A stretch of DNA of 58,524 bases from an uncultured bacterium (GCA_916049765.1 CAJZIX010000007.1:1-58524); one strand, 5' to 3'; positions 47,338-58,200 are shown, counted from the first letter of the stretch. The notes: generated by a model not told the origin, from the letters alone. Translations and numbers: made by a program.

Positions 47338-48324
47338 TTATTCAGCTTGTCTTTTTGCTAAAAACTTATATCCTGCATAAAGAAGTATAGTTAGTGAAGC
47401 CATAATGATCATATTTTCAACTGGTCCTGTCGCAGGAACAGTTTTAATCTCTGGTTTTACATCTGTTTCTTCTCTAACATTTACATCATATCTGATTTCC
47501 TTTCCTTTACTATCTCTAGGGATGAAAGCGAAGAGGAACTCCTGAGTGTTATCATCATAAGTATATTCATATTTTTCTTGAGACATAGGAACGGTCGCAA
47601 GAGTTACGTAGTCAGCTTTTGCTTTATCAAAGAGCTTAATTTCTACATTATCTGACCCAGGAAGTGCAGTCCAGCTAAGAGTAATTTTCTTACCTTCTAC
47701 AGTGTGAGAAATATCAGCAAGTGCCATATTAGCTCCAGCAGCATCATGTTCCAAATCCTCCTCATTACCAAGAATGTTGTCACTTGCATTTGCTACCATT
47801 ACTCCGTCTGGATTATCAAATGTTGTACATGCTTCTCCTTCTGCGTATTTCTGAGTAGAAAAATTGAAACAGAATTCCTTTGAATGTTTACCATAGAGGA
47901 CATTATCATCTACAGGAACAACAATTCCATAATAAGTACTACCAGAAGCTTGTTCAGATGAAATTTTAATGTCAACGGTTCCTTCAATATCCATAGTAGA
48001 ATATACAGGCAATTCTAAGAGCTCATTTTTGAGATTAAGGACATTGTCTCCTTTTTTGTAGTTAATCATTGGTTTTTTACCTAGAAGAACATAATAATCT
48101 CCTACTGGAGAATCTCCATTGTTAACTAGAATCGGAGTTTTAATAAGGAAATCTTTTGATTGAGCATTAGTTCCAGATTGAAAACCCACAACTGAGATGT
48201 TCTGATTTTCAGTATATCCATACTCAAGCGATTTATTAAATACCTGACTAAGTTCCAAATCTCCTGCCATTGCAACAGATGTTCCTAACGCGAACAAGGT
48301 AAGTAAAGAAAGCTGTTTTTTCAT
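47338..48324 (-). CDS. Secreted surface protein with C-terminal sorting-like anchor
   Basis: 328 aa from ATG 48324 (ATG 48336 adds MYIA). Signal peptide MKKQLSLLTLFALGTSVAMA|GDLEL. The mature protein is beta-rich: QNISVVGFQSGTNAQSKDFL, YYVLLGKKPMINYKKGDNVL, and a fibronectin-III-like C-terminal domain (KKITLSWTALPGSDNVEIKL). The C-terminus has KTVPATGPVENM, a TM (IIMASLTILLYAGYKFL) and the basic tail AKRQAE, a tripartite layout like sortase signals (VPATG for LPxTG). The GPVENM-TM part matches GPLEDM-TM of the protein ending at 34010. No in-frame TGA. Confidence 0.75.
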   Translation of the reverse strand: MKKQLSLLTLFALGTSVAMAGDLELSQVFNKSLEYGYTENQNISVVGFQSGTNAQSKDFLIKTPILVNNGDSPVGDYYVLLGKKPMINYKKGDNVLNLKNELLELPVYSTMDIEGTVDIKISSEQASGSTYYGIVVPVDDNVLYGKHSKEFCFNFSTQKYAEGEACTTFDNPDGVMVANASDNILGNEEDLEHDAAGANMALADISHTVEGKKITLSWTALPGSDNVEIKLFDKAKADYVTLATVPMSQEKYEYTYDDNTQEFLFAFIPRDSKGKEIRYDVNVREETDVKPEIKTVPATGPVENMIIMASLTILLYAGYKFLAKRQAE

Positions 48325-48431
48325 CGCAATATACATAACTAAATAAAAATGTATACCTAATTATATGCTAAAAAATAAAAAAAGCAAAAAAATACCTACT
48401 TTTTTTCTTGAGTTTTAAAATTTCATAGGAA

Positions 48432-48466
48432 AAGAAAAAATAAGCATTCAGATGCATGCTTATTTT
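48432..48466. terminator. Terminator after the lepA-like gene
   Basis: Perfect stem AAATAAGCAT (48438-48447) / ATGCTTATTT (48456-48465), with A-run on the left (T-run for the minus strand) and a few T on the right. It lies 17 bp after the stop of the short lepA-like gene. Confidence 0.85.
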
Positions 48467-48482
48467 TGCATTTTAAGGAGGA

Positions 48483-49055
48483 TTAGAGTCAGAATTTTTT
48501 TGGATTTTTTGTTTTAAATTCTTCTGGTGAAAGAAATCTATCAATAATTGAATCTAGAACAAGGTCAATGTTTTCTCCAGTCTTTCCTGATACACAAATA
48601 ACTTCTTCCTTAGAGATTCAGATAACATTTTCTATTTCTCCTGCAACTCTATCTGGATTGGCTGCGGGAAGGTCTATTTTGTTAAGTACAGGAATGATAT
48701 CTAAGCCTTGATCAATAGCTTGATAAAGGGTAGATAAGGTTTGTGCCTGGATTCCTTGACTTGCGTCTACGAGCAAAATTGCTCCCTCTACTGCAGCAAG
48801 CGAACGAGATACTTCATACTGAAAATCCACATGTCCAGGAGTATCGATAAGGTTAAATTCATATCCCTTTCGTTGCATTCTAGCAGGAGTGAGTTTAATC
48901 GTAATTCCTCTTTCCTGTTCAATATCCATGCGATCAAGAACTTGTGAGTGTTCAAGTTTCCTTACTGTTCAGGTGATCTCTAACATTCTATCAGCAAGTG
49001 TAGATTTCCCATGATCAATATGGGCGATGATACAAAAATTCCTAATTTGACTCAT
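48483..49055 (-). CDS. Stand-alone LepA/EF4-type G domain
   Basis: 190 aa. A complete translational GTPase G domain of LepA (EF4) type: G1 AHIDHGKSTLADRMLEITG, MDIEQERGITIKLTPAR (G2), LIDTPGHVDFQYEVSRSLAA (G3), VLNKIDLPAANPDRVAGEIE (G4, NKID), VSGKTGENIDLVLDSI (G5). LepA is normally about 600 aa, but here TAA follows SPEEFKTKNPKKFGL, right after the G domain, and a strong terminator comes 17 bp later. So this looks like a genuine short gene, not a window-edge or readthrough effect. Domains II-V, needed for ribosome back-translocation, are missing. Last gene of the tr­hP-LtaS/GDPD-DsbD string. Confidence 0.85.
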
Positions 49056-49095
49056 CCGTTTTAAAAAAGTAAATCTGATTTTTGAAACTATAAGA

Positions 49096-50343
49096 CTAAA
49101 GATACATACTTCCTATAATATATACTCCTAAAGCTAACATAAGAAGTCCTACAATAAGATGAATAAGCTTAGTGTGCTTATTCTTAAATTTTCCAATAGC
49201 TTCAGCTGAAGTATATCCAGTTCCCACCATAAAGGTAATCACCAACATGGGAAGTATAAAAATTAAATTATAAAGCAGAAGATAGAAAACCCCTAGATGG
49301 TTAAGCTCAGAACTTTCTGCACCAAGAAGCATAAGAACCGTAACATAAGGTCCAGCAGAACATGGAAGAAGGAATAAGCTTACAATAATCCCAACTACAA
49401 ATGCTCATAAAGGAGAAACTACAGCCTGAATAATTTTCATCATTCTTGGCCTCCAAGCAAGAGGAACCTCCATTATAAATCATTTTCCATACCAAAAGAA
49501 GTCTTTAAGATTGGCTAATCCGATAAGGATTCAAAAAATTCCTATGACCCATTTGAAAACTAAGGTATATTGGAGAGTCTCTTGGATAATTAATTTTAAA
49601 AATCCTAATCACATCAAAAAATATGATGAAAAAATAGCTAAACAAAAGAGAAGTCCTGCAAAAATTGTTTTTTTCTTACTTTTAGATTTAGATAAAATGG
49701 TTGTGAGAAGAAGAAGCATAACTGCAAAAGCACAAGGATTAATACTATCCGAAAGTGCTCCAGAAAGGAGAAGTGGGATAAATTTTGCTGGTTGTTCTGC
49801 TAATTTTTCCCCTCAAGTGTCAGTAAGATTTGTTCATGTTGTTTCTGTCGAATTATTCTCTTTTCAGATGCTTACTCAAGAGGAGATTGATATATCTTGA
49901 TCTTTTTTGTTTACAATTTGATTAGTATTTTTAGGTTTATTGTTTTGTTCTACAATAGTTCAGCTTGCTATATCTGGTTTCTTTTCTGATGCTAATGCTT
50001 TAAAATAGTTAATAATTGGTGTATCTCACATAAGAGAGCTATAATTGTCTCATTTTTGAATAACCAAAAATGGAGTCCCTATCTCTTCTAAACTAAGGGG
50101 TAAATGTTTCAATTTCTCTTCTAAAACAGAGCGTCCCTTTTGATCAAACCAGATTTCATATTTTTCAATATTATTCTTTTCATCAATATCTGTTGTTTCA
50201 AAATAGTTTTCAACCTTGATACAGTGACTGCATCCTTGACCATAAAAGTAGGTATATTTCGTAGAATTGCTATTAGCATCTACTAAATTTCATATCAAAG
50301 GTAAAATTATTAACAAAAGTAAAGTCAGAATTTTTTTTCTCAT
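49096..50343 (-). CDS. Thioredoxin-like/CcdA-DsbD fusion membrane protein
   Basis: 415 aa. Signal/anchor MRKKILTLLLLIILPLIGNL, then an N-terminal glutaredoxin/thioredoxin-like domain with the CxxC pair C38/C41 in YTYFYGQGCSHCIKVENYF, and GTPFLVIQK as the cis-Pro loop. A Ser/Thr/Asn-rich linker leads to a CcdA/DsbD-type membrane domain with six or so TMs and the two membrane Cys in SINPCAFAVMLLLLT and SLFLLPCSAGPYVTVLMLLG. These proteins pass electrons from cytoplasmic thioredoxin across the membrane to extracellular thiols. Order Trx-then-TM is the reverse of E. coli DsbD's gamma position but similar to short CcdA fusions. Many Gly are TGA. Confidence 0.88.
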
Positions 50344-50394
50344 TTTTTAGGAAGATTAAATATAAATTCAGTAAGTAACTATAATAAATAAACG

Positions 50395-53283
50395 CTAATT
50401 TTCAAGTGCTTTCCTGATTTCTTTTAATTTGTCTGTCATAATAAAACGAACTCATATTTCTTTTAGTTTCTTTGCAATTGAAATAGAATTAACTGTATAA
50501 GCTACCGCATCTACTCCAGCAAGTTGAGTTTGCTCCAAAAGAGTTGGAGTAAAATTTGCATGATCAGTCATAAAATAGGAAAAATTACTTCAAGAGAGGT
50601 TTTTTATATCTTGTGAATTATGAGTGTCTAACGCAGAAAGAAGGTCGTTTCTTGTTCAGAGTTGCTTGGTAAACTCTTGGTTATAAGAGGAAATGATAAC
50701 TTTAGATTCAATATGATGAGCTTGAATAAGTGTTGCTAGTTGCTCTAGAAGAGAAGGAATGTCTTGTTTACATTTTGGATTTTCTGAGGTTTTAAAATCT
50801 AAGAAGAGTAATGGAAACCAGTTCTTGATCTTAGAAAGGGCTTCTTCCAAGGTCAAAATTGTCTGTCAATCTTTAAAAGGACATTTTTGTACCTCAGATC
50901 GATTCATCTCACAAATATCTCTTGTTTCTTTTTTACAGCTTGTAGTATAAGCCATTTTCGGTCCGTGAAACACGACAAGTTTTCCATCTTTAGTGACATT
51001 TACATCAAACTCTAATCCATCAGCAAGGGCATCACGAGCTGCTCTAAATGCGTTTAAAGAATTTTCAGTAGCATCTGTAGTATCTCATCTGTGGGAAATC
51101 AGATACATTGCTTTACCAGTAATTGCATCAGAAACGAATTCTGATTTTTCCTCTTGATCTTGCTCCTGAAAAGCAATAGAAAGTTTGAGATAGTTGATGA
51201 GTTCTTCACTTGGGAAATACGAAGCTCCATCTACGACTTTCATACGGTTGAGGTCGATATATCCGTGTTCTCCTCTTGAGTTTGCAAGGTTAGCTTTTCT
51301 TTGATCATAAGCGTGTTTTAAAGCCCAGTCTCTTACAATTTTTTGTGTGAAGAGGTCGTTATACTGGTTTCGAACCTTAACCTCTCCAGTTGCAAATTCA
51401 CTGAGTAAGGAATAAAACAAATCTGTTTGTTGATAAAGATGGTCATTAAGTGAATGAGGGGTAAGTCCCTTTCAAATTGCAAAAGCAACGATTTTAGAAG
51501 AGGCATTTGGTCCCCACTTCTCAAATTCACTATCTTCTAGAGGAACCATCTTACGATGATCGCCGATAACTACAAGTATTCCATTTTCAAAAAAGTTTGT
51601 AGTCTTTAGGTCTTGATAAAACTTTGAAAAAGTTTCATCTTCATAGCGATACATCGCTTCTTCACTTTTTCCATAAGGAGTATTGTAAGGAAGATGAGAA
51701 GAGATCGTTTGTAAGGTTAGAAAAAAAGGAGAAGTTTGATTTTTAACGATTTCAATAGCTTTACTATATAGATCTTCATCAGGAGCGGCATCAAAGGTAT
51801 AGTGTTTTTTTCAAGAGAAAGCTTCTGGACCTACTACTTTTTGATAGCCTACGTAATTAATAAAATCTTTTTGTCAAAGAAAATCAAGGCTTGCCGTACT
51901 AAGGAAGGTGCTTACATAACCAAGTTGATTAAAAAATTTAGCGAGTGGTGCAGTGTATGCCTTAAAATTTTGATATTTTGAACCAGTAGTAGTTGAGAAA
52001 ACGAGAGGCTCTACTCCTAGTAGAGTAGCAATATGTCCCATCTCAGAGGTTGTTCCATTTGCATACATTTGTGTAAAGGAGATTCCATCGTCACTGACTT
52101 TATCAATTTTTGGAAGCCTATTATTGAGCCCTCAAAATTTATGAGAATCTACAACAGAAGCAGATTCTAAGAAGACTAAAATCAGGTTCTTTTTATTGCT
52201 TCTTCCTTTAGTAGTTTGGAAAAGATCTCAGAAACTTAGAGGATCTTTATAATTTTGGAGTGCAAAGGTCAAAAGGGATTTTGCAATTTTTTCATTATCT
52301 TCGACAATAAGTTGATAGCGATCTAAATAGCGGAATGCAAGTTCTGGAGATTTTTTGATAGCTACTTTTAAGAGAGGTTTAATGATACTTTTCCCATGCT
52401 CATCTCTCCAGTCTTGATAAGTTGAAAGTTGAGTAAACGCTAAATCGGGTTTTTCTTTGACTGCCGTGGCAAATACTTCAAATACATAGGAATTCCCATA
52501 TTCATCAGTAAGTTTCTTTAGTGGAGAATAATCAAAAGTCTGAAAGACGAGATCAGGATTTTCTTTTGCAATAGAGAGCCAATATTGCTTTTTTTTAGCA
52601 AGTCTTTCAAGTTCTGCCTCAGGAAGTTCTAGTTTTTTCATATTCCCAGATAAGACTTTATCTTCTCTTTTTTCAGAAAGAGAAATCTCGTGGTTACTCC
52701 TCAACGTATAATCTAACACATTTCTTTCCGGTAAGTCTATTCCTAATACTTGTACTTGAGGAAATGGTAGTCCATATCGAAGAAATGCTCCAATAATGAT
52801 CCACTGGAAAGCTTTTTTATTTAGTTTATAGGGAATAAATCTATCAATCAAGAAGCTCATTCCTCCTCGAAGTCCAAAGATACTAAGAAAGATCGTGAGA
52901 TAAAGTCATATAAGGCTTGATCCAGCCGATAAAAAGCTTCCTCCTCCTGTAAGTGCAAGCCTTTGCTGAAAAAAATAAATGGTTAAGAGATCCGCAAGCA
53001 TAATCCCATCAAGGATAATAATACAAGCGACAAGAATCCACTTGATAGCGAGATGTTGCTGTTTTGAAATTCGCCAAACCATTCATAAACTAATCCCCAA
53101 GAGCAAAAAATCAGATTGAAGAAGTGTAAAAAAATAGTACAAAGTTGAAAAAAAACCTATCTGAAAAAAGGCATATGAATACATTGTTCCAATAAGAAGT
53201 ATTTTCCCGATAAGAAAAAGAACAAATCAAATAACTACAAGATTTTTGAGGGAAAAATAACTCTTTTTTATTTTTATAAACAT
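50395..53283 (-). CDS. LtaS-like phosphoglycerol transferase fused to GDPD domain
   Basis: 962 aa in one frame, only TGA interruptions. Residues 1-190: five or so TMs (KNLVVIGFVLFLIGKILLIG; LAIKWILVACIIILDGIMLA), as in LtaS. Residues about 190-350: helical repeats (ENPDLVFQTFDYSPLKKL; EKPDLAFTQLSTYQDW; KSPELAFRYLDRYQ). Residues about 360-650: sulfatase/alkaline-phosphatase fold with NLILVFLESASVVDSH, the Thr nucleophile region YANGTTSEMGHIATLLG (T411/T412) and LVVIGDHRKM. Residues about 725-962: glycerophosphodiester phosphodiesterase with ISHRGDTTDATENSLNAF, DGLEFDVNVTKDG and LVVFHG carrying H-R-G, E-N, E-x-D and H. It could make and trim a glycerol-phosphate polymer outside the cell. Between trhP and dsbD, gaps 36 and 51 bp. 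Confidence 0.85.
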
Positions 53284-53319
53284 AGGAAGTAGATATAAAC
53301 AAGTAAATCTGAAATAAGG

Positions 53320-54630
53320 TTATCTTTTACTTTGATCTGAAGAATAAAGTAGCATAGCAGCCTCTGTTTTCTGATCTGTGCTAATAAAAACCTCAGGAGT
53401 GTTACAATCAGCTTTTTCTAATGTTTTCCCCTTTTTATTCAAAATTCTGGTAATAGTAAGATTTCCATAGTTATGAGGGGTAATGAATTTTAGTTGCATT
53501 CATGGGACAATAGTTTCTTTAGGAGCGATTTTCCTGTATTCCTTTCCTTCTTCTATGAGGGTTTCTTCTTCTAAAATTCCGAAATAATTTCTTGCAAAGA
53601 GCGGACCAGGAGTTGTTTCTGTCGTTGTGCCGTCTTGTTGAAAGTGAGGAGTTTGTCCTTCTTCTAAGGTTCAGTTTCCCTCCTCGATTTCTCTATCAGG
53701 ATAATCTTGAAGCTTATTAAACAAAAATCCATCCCGGTATTCTCTATGGGGAATTACATTAACTAAATCCTGAATACTAGGATCAATTTCAGTTCCATTA
53801 ATAATAGCATCTCTTACATGTTTATAAGCTTTAACCATTCCTCATACATAAAATTCTGATTTACTTCTTCATTCGATTTTCATTGCATCTACGTAGGGAA
53901 TGATTTCTTCAAGTCTTTTAATGGTACAAAGATCTTTTGACGAAAGGATAAAATTTCCTCCTTCTTCATTGCTTTGCATTTCTAATAATTGTCCAGGTCT
54001 TCTTACCTCTTCTAACCATATTTTATAGTTAAATCTACAGGCATGATTACATTCTCCTTTATTTCCTGGTCTTCCTCCCATATAATCACCAAGAAGACAT
54101 CTCCCAGAGTAAGCCATACACATAGCTCCTTGTACAAACACTTCAAGTTCCATCTCCGGAACCTTTTCTTTAATTTCCTTTATCTCATCAATATGCAGTT
54201 CGCGAGCTAAAACTATTCTCTTAACCCCCAAATCTCTCCAAAATTGAACAGCTGAATAATTGAGTGTGGTTGTTTGAGTGCTGAGATGTAACGGAGTATC
54301 TTTAGCATATTTTTTTAGAACATGAAAAGTCCCTGGATCAGAAAAAATGATCCCATCAGCTTTAAGATCTGCGATTTTTTCTACCACGGCTTCAAAAATT
54401 TTAATATCAATATTTCTAGGGAAGATATTCATGGTTAGTAGCGCTTTACTTCCTAGATTATGAACTTCATTAACGGTTCTTCCTAGCTCTTCAAAATCTC
54501 TAACTTTATTCGCTCTCATTCTAAGTGAAGTAAAGGGTACTCCCATATAGACTTCATCTGCTCAATATTTAGCTGCCGTTAAAGCTTTTTGGTGGGAGCC
54601 TCCTGGGGCAACAATTGCTGGAATATGCAT
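53320..54630 (-). CDS. trhP: U32 peptidase family protein, TrhP/YegQ-like tRNA hydroxylation factor
   Basis: 436 aa. MHIPAIVAPGGSHQKALTAA start (family ELLAPAG), MGVPFTSLRMRANKVRDFEE, then the Cys cluster: VFVQGAMCMAYSGRCLLGDY and NKGECNHACRFNYKIW (C-x6-C…C-x3-C, iron-sulphur type), and FILSSKDLCTIKRLEEI, DAMKIEGRSKSEFYVGGMVK with the KIEGR Gly = TGA. This matches YegQ/TrhP, which hydroxylates U34 of tRNA to form ho5U. An earlier in-frame ATG at 54648 adds MKGKIG. First gene of the minus-strand string. Confidence 0.85.
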
Positions 54631-54773
54631 TCAGATTTTTCATTTCATAAAATATGAGAATTCTTTTTTCTCAGAAAATAAATGTATCTTTTTGCTTCAA
54701 GAAAACAAGAAAAAATCAGATTTTTCTGCTTTGACTTGTTTTTTTCTAGAACTTTCGTATAGTCAACTTCGTT

Positions 54774-54845
54774 GCTCCGGTCGTTCAGTGGATAGGACAC
54801 AATCCTGCGAAGATTGTAACCCCGGTTCGACTCCGGGTCGGGGCA
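54774..54845 (+). tRNA. tRNA-Arg(GCG)
   Basis: 72 nt. Acceptor GCTCCGG/TCGGGGC (two G-T pairs), D arm GTTC/GGAC, anticodon stem CAATC/GATTG around CTGCGAA giving anticodon GCG (codons CGC/CGU), T arm CCCGG/CCGGG, discriminator A. Most bacteria use ACG (inosine) for this box, so GCG is unusual. Confidence 0.92.
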
Positions 54846-54856
54846 AACTCATCGAT

Positions 54857-54943
54857 GGAAGATTGGCCGAGCGGTCGAAGGCGCATGTTTGGAGTACATG
54901 TATACGGGCAACCGTATCTAGGGTTCGAATCCCTAATCTTCCG
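54857..54943 (+). tRNA. tRNA-Ser(GGA)
   Basis: Class II tRNA, 87 nt. Acceptor GGAAGAT/ATCTTCC, anticodon stem CATGT/ACATG with loop TTGGAGT (GGA), long variable arm ATACGG…CCGTAT, T arm TAGGG/CCCTA, discriminator G. Confidence 0.95.
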
Positions 54944-55034
54944 AAGCTCAGAAACGGAAATCAGCTTTCGTTTTTTCTTTTTTTTCTGAGAATGTCAAAA
55001 TACGAACGATTCTTTTATTTCCTCAAGGATAAGC

Positions 55035-55745
55035 ATGAAAAAAGGACTAAAAATCTGAAGTTTACTTGCGATAATTCTCCTCATCGGAGCTGGACTTTTC
55101 TTTTGATGGCAGCAAACCAAAAAAGCTGAGATCATTACCATCCCTCTCAAAGATGCTAGCGAGCTTTTTTTCTTTCCTCAAGGAAGCACGACTAAAGAAG
55201 TCCAAAAAAACTTTAACTGTGATTTTGCAGTGAATGGAAGCTATTTCTGAGGCGAGGAAACCGGGACTTTTTATCCTGCAGGAATCTGGTATGACGATGG
55301 TAAACAAGCTTTCTCACGAGAAAATCACCCTTTTGATCCTAACTTAACCAATACGATTCGTTTTTATCAAAAGAGTCAAAAAGCTGTCTTCTTCTTTGAT
55401 CAGGCAAGAGCTGAAAGTGGAAGTTGAGCAATTACTTTTAATGCTTGACCGCGACTTGTTCAAAATGGAAAGATTAACCCAGAACTTGAACAATTCATTT
55501 CTCATTGGAATTTTGGCTTTTGGAGGACGCTTATTGCCAAAAAGGGAGGTCAGACTTTTCTTGTCCTTTTTCGTAAAGGGAGTACTTTACACGATACGGC
55601 ACTTTGGCTTCAGAAGCAAGGCTTTAGCGATGCGATCAACCTTGATGGAGGACCATCAACGGCACTTACAAGCCGTTCTTTTTTCCAGCCAAGTTTTAAT
55701 CAAGAGAAGCTTTTACCGATTTTCTTTTGCATAAAAGGAAAATAA
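55035..55745 (+). CDS. Phosphodiester glycosidase (NAGPA/DUF2233) family protein
   Basis: 236 aa. N-terminal TM/signal (SLLAIILLIGAGLFFGW), then the NAGPA fold: DFAVNGSYFGGEETG (family NGGFF), FNAGPRLVQNGKINPEL (AGPxLVxxG) and INLDGGPSTALTSRS (NLDGGxSS). TGA encodes the Gly in NGSYFG, SGSGA and NAGP, all conserved Gly positions. Bacterial members cleave phosphodiester-linked sugars in wall polymers or exopolysaccharides; the substrate here is unknown, but wall teichoic-type polymers are suggested by the nearby LtaS-GDPD gene. Follows two tRNA genes. Confidence 0.85.
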
Positions 55746-55848
55746 CTTCTTACTTTTTTCTAAACTGCCTCACGGTTTCACTTTTTCCTTGAACTTGAGC
55801 TAAATTTCCCTATACAAAGAAGCGAAAACTTTTATACCCCACAGACTA

Positions 55849-58200
55849 ATGGCAAAAAACCTCGTGATTGTTGAGTCGCCTGCGAAGTCGCAGACCATCA
55901 AGAAATTTCTCGGACCTGATTTTGAAGTCAAGGCTTCCTACGGACATACGGTAGATCTTCCGACCAAAGGCATGGGAATTGATATTGAAAATGGCTTCAA
56001 ACCTGACTATGTCGTTTCCCCTGACAAGAGAAAGGTGCTTTCTGATCTCAAAAGACTCTCTGAATCTGCAGAGAAAACCTGGATCGCAACCGATGAGGAC
56101 CGCGAGGGAGAGGCGATTGGATGGCATATTGCTAATCAGCTTAAATTAGATGTAAAAACGACACCGAGGATTGTTTTTCACGAGATTACCAAAACAGCGA
56201 TAGAAAATGCAGTTAAAAACCCGAGAACGATTGATATGCATTTGGTGGATGCTCAGCAGGCAAGAAGGGTACTGGATAGATTGGTGGGATTTGAGCTTTC
56301 GCCAGTGCTTTGGAGGAAAATCAAAACCTGACTTTCTGCTGGAAGAGTGCAGTCTGTGGCTGTGAAATTGATTGTAGAGAGAGAAAGGGAGATTCAGGCT
56401 TTTGAGGCTGATTCCTTTTTCAAGGTCGTAGCTCAGTTTTTGACCAATGAAAAGAAAAATCTGACTGCCGAACTCAGTAAACAGCTCAAAAATGAAGCAG
56501 AAACGACAAAATTTTTGGAATCCCTTTCAGGAGCGACCTATGAAGTGAGTGATATTGAGGTGAAGCCAGGGAAAAAATCACCATCAGCTCCTTTTACGAC
56601 CTCTACCCTCCAGCAAGAAGCGAGTAGGAAACTCGGATTTTCTGTCGCAAGGACGATGCAGGTTGCTCAAAAGCTCTATGAAGCAGGACATATTACCTAT
56701 ATGAGAACCGATGCAGTAAATCTCTCTGATTTTGCGATACAGGCAGCAAAAGCACAGATTATCAGCGAATATGGAGAGAATTACTCCAAACCAACTCATT
56801 ATGCGACCAAGGCAAAAGGAGCACAAGAAGCCCATGAATGTATCAGACCAACCCATATGGAGAACCACATTGCAGGGGCAGATCCGAGCGAAAAGAAGCT
56901 CTATCAGCTCATTTGGAAAAGAACGATCGCTTCCCAAATGGCACCTGCTGAGCTAGAAAAAACCAAGGCAACAATTCAGATTTCTACGACTGATAAGTTT
57001 AAGTTTATAGCAAGTGGAGAAGTGCTGAAATTTGATGGATTTTTGAAAGTCTATATGGAATCCAGCGATACTGAGGAGGATGATGAAGAAATCAAGGGCA
57101 TGCTCCCTCTTTTGAAGGCCGGAGAAAATCTAGAAGAAAACGGCATCTTAGCAACAGAAAAATTCAAACAACATCCTCCGAGGTATACCGAAGCGAGCCT
57201 CGTAAAGAAGCTTGAAGAGCAAGGAATCGGAAGACCTTCAACCTACGCTCCAACCATTTCCACCATTCAGAAAAGGGGGTATGTTGTCAAAGAAGACCGC
57301 CCAGGAAGAACGAGAAATTATCTAGAACTTTCGCTTCTAGAGGGCAAAATCACGAGAACCGAAAGAGAACAAATCACGGGAGCTGAAAAGCAAAAAATGT
57401 TCCCAACCGATATTGGAATGATTGTGACTGATTTTTTGGATCAGAATTTTGCTGATATTATGGATTATGGGTTTACTGCTAATGTGGAGCAGGAATTTGA
57501 TGAAATTGCAGAAGGAAAGCTTCAGCGAGTCCAGATGATGGAAAAATTTTACGGTCCTTTTCATGCTCAAGTGGTGGAAACGACAGGGAAAGAAAGAGTA
57601 AATACTGAAAGAGCCCTCGGTCAGCATCCAAGCAACGGAAAGCCCGTTATCGCGAGAATGGGAAGGTATGGACCGATGATTCAAATTGGAGAACCAGACG
57701 ATCCCGAGAAAAAATTCGCCTCACTTCCTGCTGGGAAAACGATTGAGACGATTACACTTGAGGAGGCTTTGCAGGCTTTTGCTCTGCCAAGGAGCTTAGG
57801 AAAGCGAGAAGGAGAAGAAGTTCTAGCTTCGACAGGTCGTTTTGGACCTTATGTAAAATACAAGAGCCTTTTTGTATCTATCAAGAGAGATTCAGGTTTA
57901 GATCCTTTTTCTATTACTTTAGAAGAGGCGATTCCGATGATTCAGGAGAAAATGGAGGCTGAGAAAAATAAGTATATCAATGAATTTGACTACGAAAAGG
58001 AGAAAATTCAGGTTTTGAACGGTCCTTATGGTCCTTATATTAAATATGCCAAGAAAAATTATAAAATTCCAAAAGGCTGAAAAGATGTGAGCGATTTGAC
58101 TTTAGAAGATTGTTTAGCTCTTATCGGACTAAAGAAAGACTCCACAAAAGCTAGCCAAAAAAAAGTTCCAGCCAAAAAGACTTCAGCCAAGAAAAAGTAA
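55849..58200 (+). CDS. topA: DNA topoisomerase I
   Basis: 783 aa. Toprim domain LVIVESPAKSQTIKKFLG with E9 and WIATDEDREGEAIGWHI; QQARRVLDRLVGFELSPVLW; GLSAGRVQSVAV with its first Gly encoded by TGA (56329-56331), an invariant position; active-site Tyr284 in HITYMRTDAVNLS; HPPRYTEASLVKKLEEQGIG RPSTYAPT region. The C-terminus has three Toprim_C-type repeats (GRYGPMIQIG, GRFGPYVKY, GPYGPYIKY) and a Lys/Ala-rich tail instead of zinc fingers. It relaxes negative supercoils. Confidence 0.96.

Noticed and set aside
54995..55129. Alternative gene start MSKYERFFYFLKDK overlapping the NAGPA-type gene
   Set aside because: It is in another frame, ends quickly and lacks similarity; the NAGPA frame from ATG 55035 explains the region.
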